This document shows, piece after piece, positions 10,599-18,733 of a stretch of DNA of 64,000 nt. Under the pieces are notes generated by a model that saw nothing but the letters and a program-made list of their open reading frames with translations, ran no database searches and was not told the DNA's origin. How positions within the stretch are numbered: position 1 is the first letter of the stretch; every line of letters begins with the position of its first letter. The stretch comes from Stenotrophomonas sp. Ste86 (GTDB taxonomy: Bacteria; Pseudomonadota; Gammaproteobacteria; Xanthomonadales; Xanthomonadaceae): contig NZ_JALJRW010000012.1 in NCBI RefSeq assembly GCF_024519465.1, positions 62,001-126,000 on the forward strand, written 5' to 3'. A program made the translations under genes and the position numbers.

Positions 10599-11396
10599 AT
10601 GCACTTGGAATGCCTTGGCACAACTGGGTTGACCCTATTTACCTCCGAGGGGCATGAAATCGAGGTATGGGAACTGGCAGCCCCGAGCGCCGAGCAGCTG
10701 AGTTCTTGGGCACGGAGCTTTCGTCAGAACTACTGCCTTGATGAAGATGTGGACAGATTGAGGGCGGGCACGGGGCTCTCGAGAGCTGATTACCTCATCA
10801 ATCTCGTATTCCCCGACGAGAGCATGAAGCCGGGCCCCTCCATTCGCGCTGGTGATTTCGCTGAGCTTCTAATATCTGATTATGTTGAGATGCTTGGATA
10901 TTGGGTTCCCCGAGGAAAGTATGCGGAGAAGGCATCAAGAAATGAGTCCGTAAAAGGCATTGATATATTGGGATTCAGGCATCAGGGGGTAGCTCCTGAC
11001 CCGGAAGATGCCCTCCTTGCATTCGAAGTTAAAGCGCAGCTGACGGGGGTTGAATACGCCGGGAAACTACAAGTGGCGATTGATGACTCATCGAAAGACT
11101 TCTATTTGCGGCGTGGTACGACGCTGAACGCGCTGAAAAGAAGGTTAATAGATAGAAGTAGGTTTGACGAAGCTGATGCTGTATCTAGGTTTCAGAATCC
11201 AACGGATAATCCCTATCGGTATAAGTCGGGTGCCGCGCTAGTCGTGACCGGGACGGCGTATGACCAAGTTGGAATATCGCTATCTAGCGTGATGCATCAC
11301 AACAATAAGCAGGATATTTCGCTGCTAGTGGTCAAGGGTGAGAACTTGATGGACCTTGTTCATCACCTCTATAGGGCGGCTGCGAATGAAGCCTGA
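10599..11396 (+). CDS. hamA: HamA, nuclease-like effector of a Hachiman defence system (DUF1837)
   Basis: A 265-residue protein. ATG at 10599 is chosen because AAGGAAG precedes it; the longer frame starts with TTG inside the aceE terminator. The middle carries a PD-(D/E)XK-like pattern: E89 in AGDFAELL, D122 in GIDILGF, and E143-x-K145 in AFEVKA. It is followed by an overlapping SF2 helicase gene, the two-gene make-up of Hachiman. In known systems HamB senses damaged or abnormal DNA and releases HamA to degrade DNA, causing abortive infection. Base composition is visibly more AT-rich than the flanking core genes, a sign of transfer. Confidence 0.87.
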   Translation: MHLECLGTTGLTLFTSEGHEIEVWELAAPSAEQLSSWARSFRQNYCLDEDVDRLRAGTGLSRADYLINLVFPDESMKPGPSIRAGDFAELLISDYVEMLGYWVPRGKYAEKASRNESVKGIDILGFRHQGVAPDPEDALLAFEVKAQLTGVEYAGKLQVAIDDSSKDFYLRRGTTLNALKRRLIDRSRFDEADAVSRFQNPTDNPYRYKSGAALVVTGTAYDQVGISLSSVMHHNNKQDISLLVVKGENLMDLVHHLYRAAANEA

Positions 11397-14300
11397 AGCG
11401 ATGAGTGAGGGGTTGCTTGCCAATACGCGGATCCTCGGTAAATTGCAGGATATTGGAATGCCGGATGAGGCAAAACTCTTTCAATCTGAGTTCATGCCCG
11501 ATCCACTCCTCGTGCTTGCAATTGGCGCCTTGGGGGATGCAGCCGCTTCCGTTAATGCTGGTGTCTTCTCAGTAGAAGCGGCCAGAATGGACGCCTTGGA
11601 ATTTGCTGCCAAGTTCTTTGACTCATATTTGGAAGCAAAGCTGCATGGCGATCTATTCTTGGACATATCCGTCCTTGCGTCGGCATCCTATCTGATTGCT
11701 CAGCGGCCAGGAAGCAGCCTCGTCCTCATTAAGCGCATCCAAGATTTGCCTTCGGCTCGACCTGTAATGAGGCTTCTTATATGGGTGCTGCGAGGAGAGT
11801 GGCAAAGTGTTCTGCATGCGCCGGAGCTCACGCACGATCTTCTTGAGCAGGAATTAGTTGAAGTCCACTCAGGCATCACAGCGTTCTTTCTTAGAGGGCG
11901 TGGCGATCAACACGTGGAATCCTCCCTAAGCAATCTGAGAGCCCGCTCGTACGCAATAGTCGACGACTACGACCTGTTGCTGGTTGACCTGTTGTGCGCT
12001 TGCGTGAGAATTCGTGTACACAATTCGACTTGGCGTCAGTTGCCTCTTCTTGCCGGAAGCGGTCGAGCTTCATGGCAGTCCTATCTCGAAAGTCCTCTTG
12101 CGCCAAAGGAGCTTTGGCCCTCGCAGATCAAGATCGGTCAAGCAGGCATGTTCTCGGGTAAGTCTGGTGTCGTGCAGATGCCCACGAGTGCGGGAAAGAC
12201 TAAGGCAATCGAGCTGATTATTCGATCAGCATTTATTGCCAAGCGCACCAGTTCTGTCGTCATCATCGCGCCTTTCCGTGCGCTGTGTCGAGAAATTGCG
12301 GCGGCGATGCGAGAATCATTCGCGGACATCGATGTTGCGATTAATGAAGCTACTGATGCGCCGCAAATCGACTTTGTCGAGAGCTTGCAGATGAAGGTCG
12401 CATCTAGCATCTTGGTCGTGACGCCTGAAAAGTACCTCTACATGCTCAGGAATTCCCCGGAGGCGATGCCTGATGCGGGTCTTGTTGTATATGACGAGGG
12501 TCACCAATTCGATTCGGGCGCGCGTGGAGTGACGTATGAGCTGCTTGTTACGGAAATCAAATCTCTAGTCTCAAAGCAGGCCCAAGTGGTCCTTGTGTCC
12601 GCCGTGATCAAGAATGCTCACAGTCTTGCCGCTTGGCTCATCGGTCCAGATGCCGTAATCGTAGACGGGGCGGGCATTTCGCCAACCGACAGAGTGATCG
12701 CATTTGCTACGTGGCTTGAGGAGCAAGGAGGGCTTGAATTCTTCGACGTGGGACGAGACGAGGCCAAGCCTTTTGATGTTCCTGGAGTAATTCGTAGCTC
12801 CGTACTGAAAGTTAGAGCAAGAGAGCGAAAGATAAAGCTCTTTCCTGACAAGGACGGGGGTAGTGACGTTGCGCTCTACCTTGCGTTACGACTCGTCGCG
12901 AGCGGAGCAGTCGCCATCTTCTGTGGGAAGAAAGATTCAGCAGAAAAGATTGCCGAGCGCCTTCTCGAAGTATATGCAAGAGGGTTTTCGCTTCCCGACC
13001 CAGGCAGTTTTTCCGATCCTAACGAGATCGCGGCAATCAGCCTTCTGGCATCCAAGCATTTTGGGGCAGATTCCATTGAGGCTAGGTCAGCTCACTTAGG
13101 AATGCTTCTACACCACTCGGGAGTTCCAGAAGGACTCAGGCTGGCTTCCGAACACGCAGTTAGGCGCGGCCTTGTGAAGATGGTGGTTTGCACGTCTACG
13201 CTGGCGCAAGGCGTAAATTTGCCAATTCGCTACCTGATCGTCTCTTCGATCTTCCAAGGCGAGGCAAGGATGCGGACGAGAGACTTCCAGAATCTTATGG
13301 GAAGAGCTGGGCGATCAGGCATGCACACGGAGGGCACTATCGTCTTCCCTGATACTCAGGTTTATGACAACCGCTCTGAGGAGCCGTGGAAACTTAAGCG
13401 ATCATTCGACCTGATAGATCCCGCTAAATCAGAAGAGCTTGGGAGTTCTCTGCGTACAATCGTGGAGGGTATTCGCGCAACTTATGCCATGATCGATGTG
13501 ACGTCTTCCGCATACTTCTCCGCTTTGCTCGAGCAGGACGGGGCGAATGCTTGGGTCGAAGATTTTGCGGCCAAACACAAGCGCGCCGGGCTCGATGTTC
13601 GGGTCGTTTCGCAAGAGTTGGAGGGTAGGCGGGCGCTTCTTGCGTCCTTGCAAAGTTACTTGATGGCGAACGGACTTGCAGAGGACAGCGCATCACTTGT
13701 CGATCGTGCGAGTCAACTGGCATCGAAGACTTTGGCCTATTTCACTGCCAACGATAGCGAGAAGAGTTCACTGATTGAACTTTTTGAGGCTGTCGCCTTG
13801 GATATTGAGCGTAATGTCGGTGGTGCTGAAGATCAATTGATGTTGTCGCGCACCTTGCTCGGTACAGTTGATGCAATATTCGTTCGGGAATGGGTCGAGG
13901 CTGGGATCGAATCTTTACGGGAATGCAGGTCCGATGAGCAGTTTCTAAGGCTACTTTGGCCGCTGTTTAAGAGTACATGCAACAGCAAGTTGCTAAAAAT
14001 TGCTAAGCCAGACAACGTGATGCTTCATCTAGCAGAGAAATGGGTAGAAGGGGCGAGCTATGAAGATCTGATCGCGATAGGTGCCCAGGCGACCAGGCCA
14101 TGGGGAACACAGAAGAGAAAAATTACCAAGCCAGCAGTGATGGCTTTCATCGAGGGCGCGCTCTCATATGAGTGTGTATTAGTCACAGGCGCGGTGAGGA
14201 CGCTTCTCGATAAAATGGGCGCTGAAGAGGATGCGCTCCGAGCACTGGACGTATTTCAAAAGCGCTTAAAGTACGGACTTCCGGACATGCTCTCTATCTC

Positions 14301-14478
14301 AATCTATGAGGCTGGATATTCCGATAGAGTCGTTTCGCTGTCTATTTCCTCTGTGCTTCGCGAGAAGGGGTATCCCCTAGATACATTTAATCGTGCGCTC
14401 GTTAACAGTTCCAATATTCGAGAGGCCATTGAGGATTATCCCTCTTACTTTAGAAGCGTAAGTATTAACAGGACTTGA
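11386..14478 (+). CDS. hamB: HamB, superfamily 2 helicase of a Hachiman defence system
   Basis: A 1030-residue protein whose start overlaps the end of hamA by 11 bases, suggesting translational coupling (ATG at 11401 is the alternative). Helicase motifs in order: I PTSAGKT (266-272), Ia APFRAL (295-300), II DEGH (370-373), III VSA (404-406), then CTSTLAQGVNLP and motif VI QNLMGRAGRSG. The DEGH box and the GRAGR motif fit the Ski2-like type expected for HamB. The N-terminal 240 and C-terminal 400 residues are helical and unassigned; they may bind HamA. Low GC as in hamA. Confidence 0.87.
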   Translation: MKPEAMSEGLLANTRILGKLQDIGMPDEAKLFQSEFMPDPLLVLAIGALGDAAASVNAGVFSVEAARMDALEFAAKFFDSYLEAKLHGDLFLDISVLASASYLIAQRPGSSLVLIKRIQDLPSARPVMRLLIWVLRGEWQSVLHAPELTHDLLEQELVEVHSGITAFFLRGRGDQHVESSLSNLRARSYAIVDDYDLLLVDLLCACVRIRVHNSTWRQLPLLAGSGRASWQSYLESPLAPKELWPSQIKIGQAGMFSGKSGVVQMPTSAGKTKAIELIIRSAFIAKRTSSVVIIAPFRALCREIAAAMRESFADIDVAINEATDAPQIDFVESLQMKVASSILVVTPEKYLYMLRNSPEAMPDAGLVVYDEGHQFDSGARGVTYELLVTEIKSLVSKQAQVVLVSAVIKNAHSLAAWLIGPDAVIVDGAGISPTDRVIAFATWLEEQGGLEFFDVGRDEAKPFDVPGVIRSSVLKVRARERKIKLFPDKDGGSDVALYLALRLVASGAVAIFCGKKDSAEKIAERLLEVYARGFSLPDPGSFSDPNEIAAISLLASKHFGADSIEARSAHLGMLLHHSGVPEGLRLASEHAVRRGLVKMVVCTSTLAQGVNLPIRYLIVSSIFQGEARMRTRDFQNLMGRAGRSGMHTEGTIVFPDTQVYDNRSEEPWKLKRSFDLIDPAKSEELGSSLRTIVEGIRATYAMIDVTSSAYFSALLEQDGANAWVEDFAAKHKRAGLDVRVVSQELEGRRALLASLQSYLMANGLAEDSASLVDRASQLASKTLAYFTANDSEKSSLIELFEAVALDIERNVGGAEDQLMLSRTLLGTVDAIFVREWVEAGIESLRECRSDEQFLRLLWPLFKSTCNSKLLKIAKPDNVMLHLAEKWVEGASYEDLIAIGAQATRPWGTQKRKITKPAVMAFIEGALSYECVLVTGAVRTLLDKMGAEEDALRALDVFQKRLKYGLPDMLSISIYEAGYSDRVVSLSISSVLREKGYPLDTFNRALVNSSNIREAIEDYPSYFRSVSINRT

Positions 14479-14759
14479 GATGCAATTGCCTGGTCTCAAG
14501 CGCGTCTCGCCTGATCATCGGATTGCCTTTCGCTAAGAGCAGAATTTGGCTATGGACTGTACCAAGTGGACGGTTTTTGGACGCCTGACGAACGCAGGAG
14601 ATCGTAGGGCTTGGCTGCTCCAGCGGCCTCGGGATCGAAGGTGCTCAATTTCCTTTCCAGTTTTCTGGAGCCCAACCCGCGCTAGCTTGGTTTGCTGCGC
14701 GTCGAAATGGTGAGACTAGGTATCCCTATGCCGTAGATGGTGCTACGCGGTCAAACATC

Positions 14760-14948
14760 ATGTCTAGTCTCGGATCCAAGAACACGAAGCCGGAATGGCG
14801 GGTGATGAGTTAGTTGCGCGGACGGATCTTTATCTGTACTACGCGTCGCCACGACCCTCTTGGAGAGCCTGATCTGGCCATCGCGGATCATCACGATGTC
14901 TCCGTCGTACACACTTCTGACACGGGCGTTTCGGTCTCATGTTCCTAG
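14760..14948 (+). pseudogene. Decayed vsr (mismatch endonuclease) fragment
   Basis: From ATG at 14760 the frame reads MSSLGSKNTKPEWRVMS, meets TAG, and continues in the same frame with CTTRRHDPLGEPDLAIADHH to a TAG at 14946. Aligned with the intact Vsr encoded at 15023, the blocks NTKPE, RxHD and GxPDL fall at nearly the same spacing. The FVHGCFWH active-site block is lost. The remaining DNA from 14479 to 15022 has no other recognisable gene. This is a remnant of a second, related vsr, not a duplicate of the intact gene, since the sequences differ widely. Confidence 0.7.
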
Positions 14949-15022
14949 ATCAGCGCGCACTCTCAACCCGGCTGCTAGTTAGGGCGGTGCGTCGGGTGAT
15001 CTATGACTAAGAGGAGAAGGCC

Positions 15023-15481
15023 ATGGACATCGTGTCCAGAGAGAAGCGCGCTCTCATGATGTCGGGTATAAAAGGGAAGAACACCAAGCCCGAGCTTATT
15101 GTCAGGAAGTACCTACACGCTTGCGGACTTCGCTATCGGCTTCATGACAAGAAACTTGTAGGGTCGCCGGACCTTGTGTTCACGCGTCACAACGTAGTCG
15201 TCTTTGTCCATGGTTGTTTCTGGCATCGCCACCGCGACTGCCGATACGCAACAACACCTGGTACGAGGCGTGAGTTCTGGATCAGCAAGCTTGAAAAAAA
15301 TCGTACCCGCGACGAGGCGTCACAACGAGCATTGTTGATGAGGGGATGGCGAGTCGCGGTGGTATGGGAGTGTGCCCTGCGCCGCTCAAGTGAGACGACG
15401 CTGGCTGCGCTTCACGACTTCGTGCTGTCAGATAGATCGTTCCACGAATTCTCCTCTGATCAAGATCCCAGTGCCGAATAG
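15023..15481 (+). CDS. vsr: Very short patch repair endonuclease (Vsr family)
   Basis: A 152-residue protein with all Vsr blocks: MMSGIKGKNTKPELIVRKYL, RLHDKKLVGSPDLVF (catalytic D50) and VVVFVHGCFWHRHRDC (catalytic H64 and metal-site residues). Vsr nicks 5' of the T in T:G mismatches made when 5-methylcytosine deaminates, so it usually accompanies an m5C methyltransferase. Here the methyltransferase gene lies tail-to-tail with it, their 3' ends overlapping by 22 bases. AGGAG-like bases precede the start codon. Confidence 0.93.
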   Translation: MDIVSREKRALMMSGIKGKNTKPELIVRKYLHACGLRYRLHDKKLVGSPDLVFTRHNVVVFVHGCFWHRHRDCRYATTPGTRREFWISKLEKNRTRDEASQRALLMRGWRVAVVWECALRRSSETTLAALHDFVLSDRSFHEFSSDQDPSAE

Positions 15482-16971
15482 ACAACATCAGCAATCTGTC
15501 TTGCCATCCACGGCGGCACTGCATTGCCTACTTGACGGAACTGAGCGCCCCGAGATCCCTCGAAGAAATAGTTGTCGGGGAAGGTCTGAAGACGCGCCGC
15601 TTCCCGAACAGATAGGCTCCTTAATTGCGCAGGATCAGGGTGGATAAAATAGTGCCCATCCTTCGAAAGATGGCTGGTTACAGTGGAGCTGGGGTGTTCC
15701 CACGCCTGGACTTTAAATCGATCGACAAATTTGCCGCTGGTCCAATTCTCATGATTGGGATGCATCGCCTCGGGGAACTCTGAAGATCCTCGAGGGGCGC
15801 GACCATGGATCTTGGTAAATGCGGACGCATAGCCATAACGGACCAAGTCCATCCACATGTGTGGGCGGACCTCATGATTGAGGATGTGCCCAAGTCGCTG
15901 GTCCAGAAGCCAAGACTTCAGATGTTCAGGCACACTGTCTGCCGACGCTGCTTTGGGCATGGACCTCCCGCCCGGACCGGCATCTGAGCTCGCCACAAGC
16001 TTCGCCTGGTCCTTGAGCTCCCGACTGACCTTCGCATCGTCCGAAAGCTCGGCCGCATGCCGTAGCACTTCACGTGCGGCGGCAGGCCAATCATCGAACT
16101 CGACATTGGTGATCCCGCTTCGGAGCTTTGGCATGCCGGCCAGAACATCCCCGACGCCGTACTGGCCCGCAGCGCGCCGAATCTGGCGTACCGAACCGAT
16201 CTCGACATCCTCACGAACACCGAAAAGGACAACACGGTGACGCGCTTGAGGAACCCCGAGCTCTTCGGCCCTCAGGATGTAACGGCGCCCGTCCTCATCA
16301 TCAAATAGTCCATTTTGCTCCTCAACGAGCGGCAGTATTTTGTACTTCGGCCCATTCCGTCCGCCTGGAGCACGGAGATCTTCCAGAATGCGCGGGAACA
16401 TGAGCTCCCCGCCCACCTTCGACGACAGTATGCCCTTTACGTTCTCCATTACGAACGCAGCAGGCGAGTAGTTCCTCAGAATTTTCAGGTAGTGCTTGTA
16501 CAGGAAGTGCCTGGGGTCCTCCTCCGCCTTGTAGCCCACAACGCCGCGATTTCGGGCGCGCCCTACCAGGGAGTAGGCTTGGCAGGGAGGTCCGCCTATA
16601 AGGACCCAAGGATCGCCCTCTGCCGCAACCTCGCGGATACGGGCATGCAGCTCCTTGTCATCGGCCGGCTCGCCCAGTTTCAGCTGTCGTGCTTCGTGGC
16701 CGGCAGCCGCCCACTGACTCTCAGTCGCATCCGTCCACGGCGCTGCGGCTCGACCGGCAACGTAGTCGTAGTAGCTAGTAGGCGCCTTCCCCGGAGCGAA
16801 CTGCCTGTAGAAGGCGCGCAGACGGAGAGTTTTGGCCGCATTCACTTCCATCTCTGCCGAGATGGCGATCTTGAACGGTTGATGCCTGGCGTTTCGAGGT
16901 GCCGTGTAGGCAGAAAATCCTTCGCCCAAGCCACCTGGGCCAGCGAAGATGTCGACTACTGGGATGTGCAT
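15460..16971 (-). CDS. DNA (cytosine-5) methyltransferase
   Basis: A 503-residue protein from the ATG at 16971 (MHIPVVDIF); a longer frame to 17055 lacks a better start. Motif I is DIFAGPGGLGEGF (7-19), motif IV GGPPCQAYS with the catalytic Cys130, motif VI MENVKG (175-180), motif VIII QARHRVVLFG, and motif X FRQVGNAVPPWMA near the C-terminus. The target-recognition region between VIII and X is long. It is the last gene of a six-gene leftward operon with a Z1 ATPase, a PD-(D/E)XK protein and a GHKL ATPase, so it probably marks self DNA for that system. Recognition sequence cannot be read from the gene. Confidence 0.94.
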   Translation of the reverse strand: MHIPVVDIFAGPGGLGEGFSAYTAPRNARHQPFKIAISAEMEVNAAKTLRLRAFYRQFAPGKAPTSYYDYVAGRAAAPWTDATESQWAAAGHEARQLKLGEPADDKELHARIREVAAEGDPWVLIGGPPCQAYSLVGRARNRGVVGYKAEEDPRHFLYKHYLKILRNYSPAAFVMENVKGILSSKVGGELMFPRILEDLRAPGGRNGPKYKILPLVEEQNGLFDDEDGRRYILRAEELGVPQARHRVVLFGVREDVEIGSVRQIRRAAGQYGVGDVLAGMPKLRSGITNVEFDDWPAAAREVLRHAAELSDDAKVSRELKDQAKLVASSDAGPGGRSMPKAASADSVPEHLKSWLLDQRLGHILNHEVRPHMWMDLVRYGYASAFTKIHGRAPRGSSEFPEAMHPNHENWTSGKFVDRFKVQAWEHPSSTVTSHLSKDGHYFIHPDPAQLRSLSVREAARLQTFPDNYFFEGSRGAQFRQVGNAVPPWMARQIADVVYSALGS

Positions 16972-17057
16972 GCCTGACTTCACAAGAATGAGCAGGGCGC
17001 CCATGCGCCCTGGAGCGGCGCCAGGATCGCACGCTCGGGGCCGCAATTCAACCAAAA

Positions 17058-17825
17058 CTAGCTGGCAGGGGAGGATAGGCCAGCTGCTTCCGAAAACACC
17101 AATCCAACCGCAGCAGTCAGCTCATCTTCATCCAAAATACTCAGCTCGAAAACCTGATACCCCAGGCGCAGAATCTTGATCGCGTGCCGCATCACGCCTT
17201 CCATCGCCGCCTTGCCCACGGCACTACTCGACAAGATCCACTGGCGTGCAATCGCTTGCGCAAGAATGGGGTTGCCCCCTATTGATGGACGTTCAAAGAT
17301 GGCGACATGCGCGTCCTCGGTGAGTGCTCTCAGCAGCCTCCATCGGTCTACGCCCGCGTCCTCACCAAGGTCGAGCGCCCGCGAGCGCATGTGAAGGCGC
17401 TGGAGCGTGTTACGAGCGCCTCCGTGGAAGCGATCCTCAGTAGCACTGGGAAAACGCCAGCGAGCCACATCAGGGAGGAGTGCCGTGGTCAGGTATGCCC
17501 AGACGTCATCTCTCAGCCCCTCCGCGCCGGATAGCTCCTGCACAGCAGCGAGCGCAATAGCTGCATCGCGATCAAACTTCGCTCTGACCGTTAGGCCCGA
17601 TGAAGAAGGAAATCCACATTCGATAGCCACAGCGCGTATCAAGTCGGCGATCGTAGGCGACGCACGCTGAGCACGGACACCGCCGCTTGCAGCATAGCTT
17701 GTGAAAGACGCATGTTCGTTCAAGTAGGCTAAGGCGTCTTCGGACACGAACTCTGGGCTCAAGTCCCTCAAAACGCTGTTAACTCCAACCCGGGACAGTC
17801 GCGGTAGTAGATCAACGCTCGTCAA
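17058..17825 (-). CDS. Accessory protein of the Z1/GHKL restriction operon, possibly DUF6339
   Basis: A 255-residue soluble protein beginning MTSVDLLPRLSRVGVNSVLRD. It is helical, with the segments LRDDVWAYLTTALLPDVARWRF (about residues 103-124) and an N-terminal block ending in a basic patch. I recall a DUF6339 family in operons of this type, but cannot confirm it from sequence alone. It overlaps the upstream gene by 4 bases and is followed 86 bases later by the methyltransferase gene, so it is translated as part of the operon. Confidence 0.6.
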   Translation of the reverse strand: MTSVDLLPRLSRVGVNSVLRDLSPEFVSEDALAYLNEHASFTSYAASGGVRAQRASPTIADLIRAVAIECGFPSSSGLTVRAKFDRDAAIALAAVQELSGAEGLRDDVWAYLTTALLPDVARWRFPSATEDRFHGGARNTLQRLHMRSRALDLGEDAGVDRWRLLRALTEDAHVAIFERPSIGGNPILAQAIARQWILSSSAVGKAAMEGVMRHAIKILRLGYQVFELSILDEDELTAAVGLVFSEAAGLSSPAS

Positions 17826-18733
17826 GATCTGTCTCCCATATCCGCCACCGCAATCATTGCGGCATTAAACGCCCCTGGGTTGTTGTGGAGCAGCCGGACC
17901 AGTGAGGCGACTCCGTTTTCGTCAGGGAACGCCTGGTGAAGCCAGTGCCGCAGGACCCCGCCGACGGATCCTTCCTCGAACAGATCAAAATCAAGCTCAT
18001 CGGTGTTGTGCAGAAGAACGGTGGAGCACATCTGAGCAGCTACGCCACCCAGAACCGCCTGGACGGTGAGGCGCTCACCCTGCGTGAATCGCTCAAGGAA
18101 GAGTTCATCATCGGAGTTCACGTACAGCACCACCTTTGACGAGAAGTCACCGAAGAGATCTTCCGGGCGCCAGTCCACATACCATGGTGCGAACTGATGG
18201 GGCTTGTCTGCGAACGCCGCTTGAAAGCTGATGGACGAAACAGGGAATCTCGCATTGCCACCGTCCTCGATGATGACGTCCAATTCCTCGCGCCACAGCC
18301 GGGAGCCCTTTGCGACTGGAGAGAGTTCCGACGCCGAGGCAGAGGATTTCAGCAGAATGATGTCCAGACGGGCTATCAACTGTGCCGAGAGGGACTGTCC
18401 TGGAACGAGAACCTCGAACAAGGCCGACGTCGAATCCTTCGAGAGCCGATGGCTGGCAATATTCCGAACCAATCGAGGAAGGTGACCTTGACCAGTACCG
18501 ATACTCAACTGCGCGAGCGCCAACCAGTCCCCGTCTCCAAAACCAATGCCCGCTGATGCAGCCTCCCAGTCGACAGTGACGCTGCCGCTCAAGGTCAGGT
18601 CCCTGGCGTAGTCCCAGTCCTCCAGAATCTCCGTTGCCGGGAACAGCGGCAAGCCCACGTCCCCAATATGCCATCCGGTAAATTCGATGGCTTCATCAGG
18701 TATGCGAAGGAAAGGGTAAGCGATTCGGCTCAT
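17822..18733 (-). CDS. Uncharacterised protein of the Z1/GHKL restriction operon
   Basis: A 303-residue protein beginning MSRIAYPFLRIPDEAIEFTG. It overlaps its neighbours by 4 bases on each side (ATGA-type junctions), the tightest coupling in the operon, so it is likely made in fixed ratio with the GHKL ATPase. The sequence is mixed alpha/beta, rich in acidic residues, with no signal peptide, membrane segment or catalytic motif that I recognise. Its constant position between GHKL ATPase and the 255-residue protein suggests a structural or specificity role, which is inference. Confidence 0.6.
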   Translation of the reverse strand: MSRIAYPFLRIPDEAIEFTGWHIGDVGLPLFPATEILEDWDYARDLTLSGSVTVDWEAASAGIGFGDGDWLALAQLSIGTGQGHLPRLVRNIASHRLSKDSTSALFEVLVPGQSLSAQLIARLDIILLKSSASASELSPVAKGSRLWREELDVIIEDGGNARFPVSSISFQAAFADKPHQFAPWYVDWRPEDLFGDFSSKVVLYVNSDDELFLERFTQGERLTVQAVLGGVAAQMCSTVLLHNTDELDFDLFEEGSVGGVLRHWLHQAFPDENGVASLVRLLHNNPGAFNAAMIAVADMGDRS

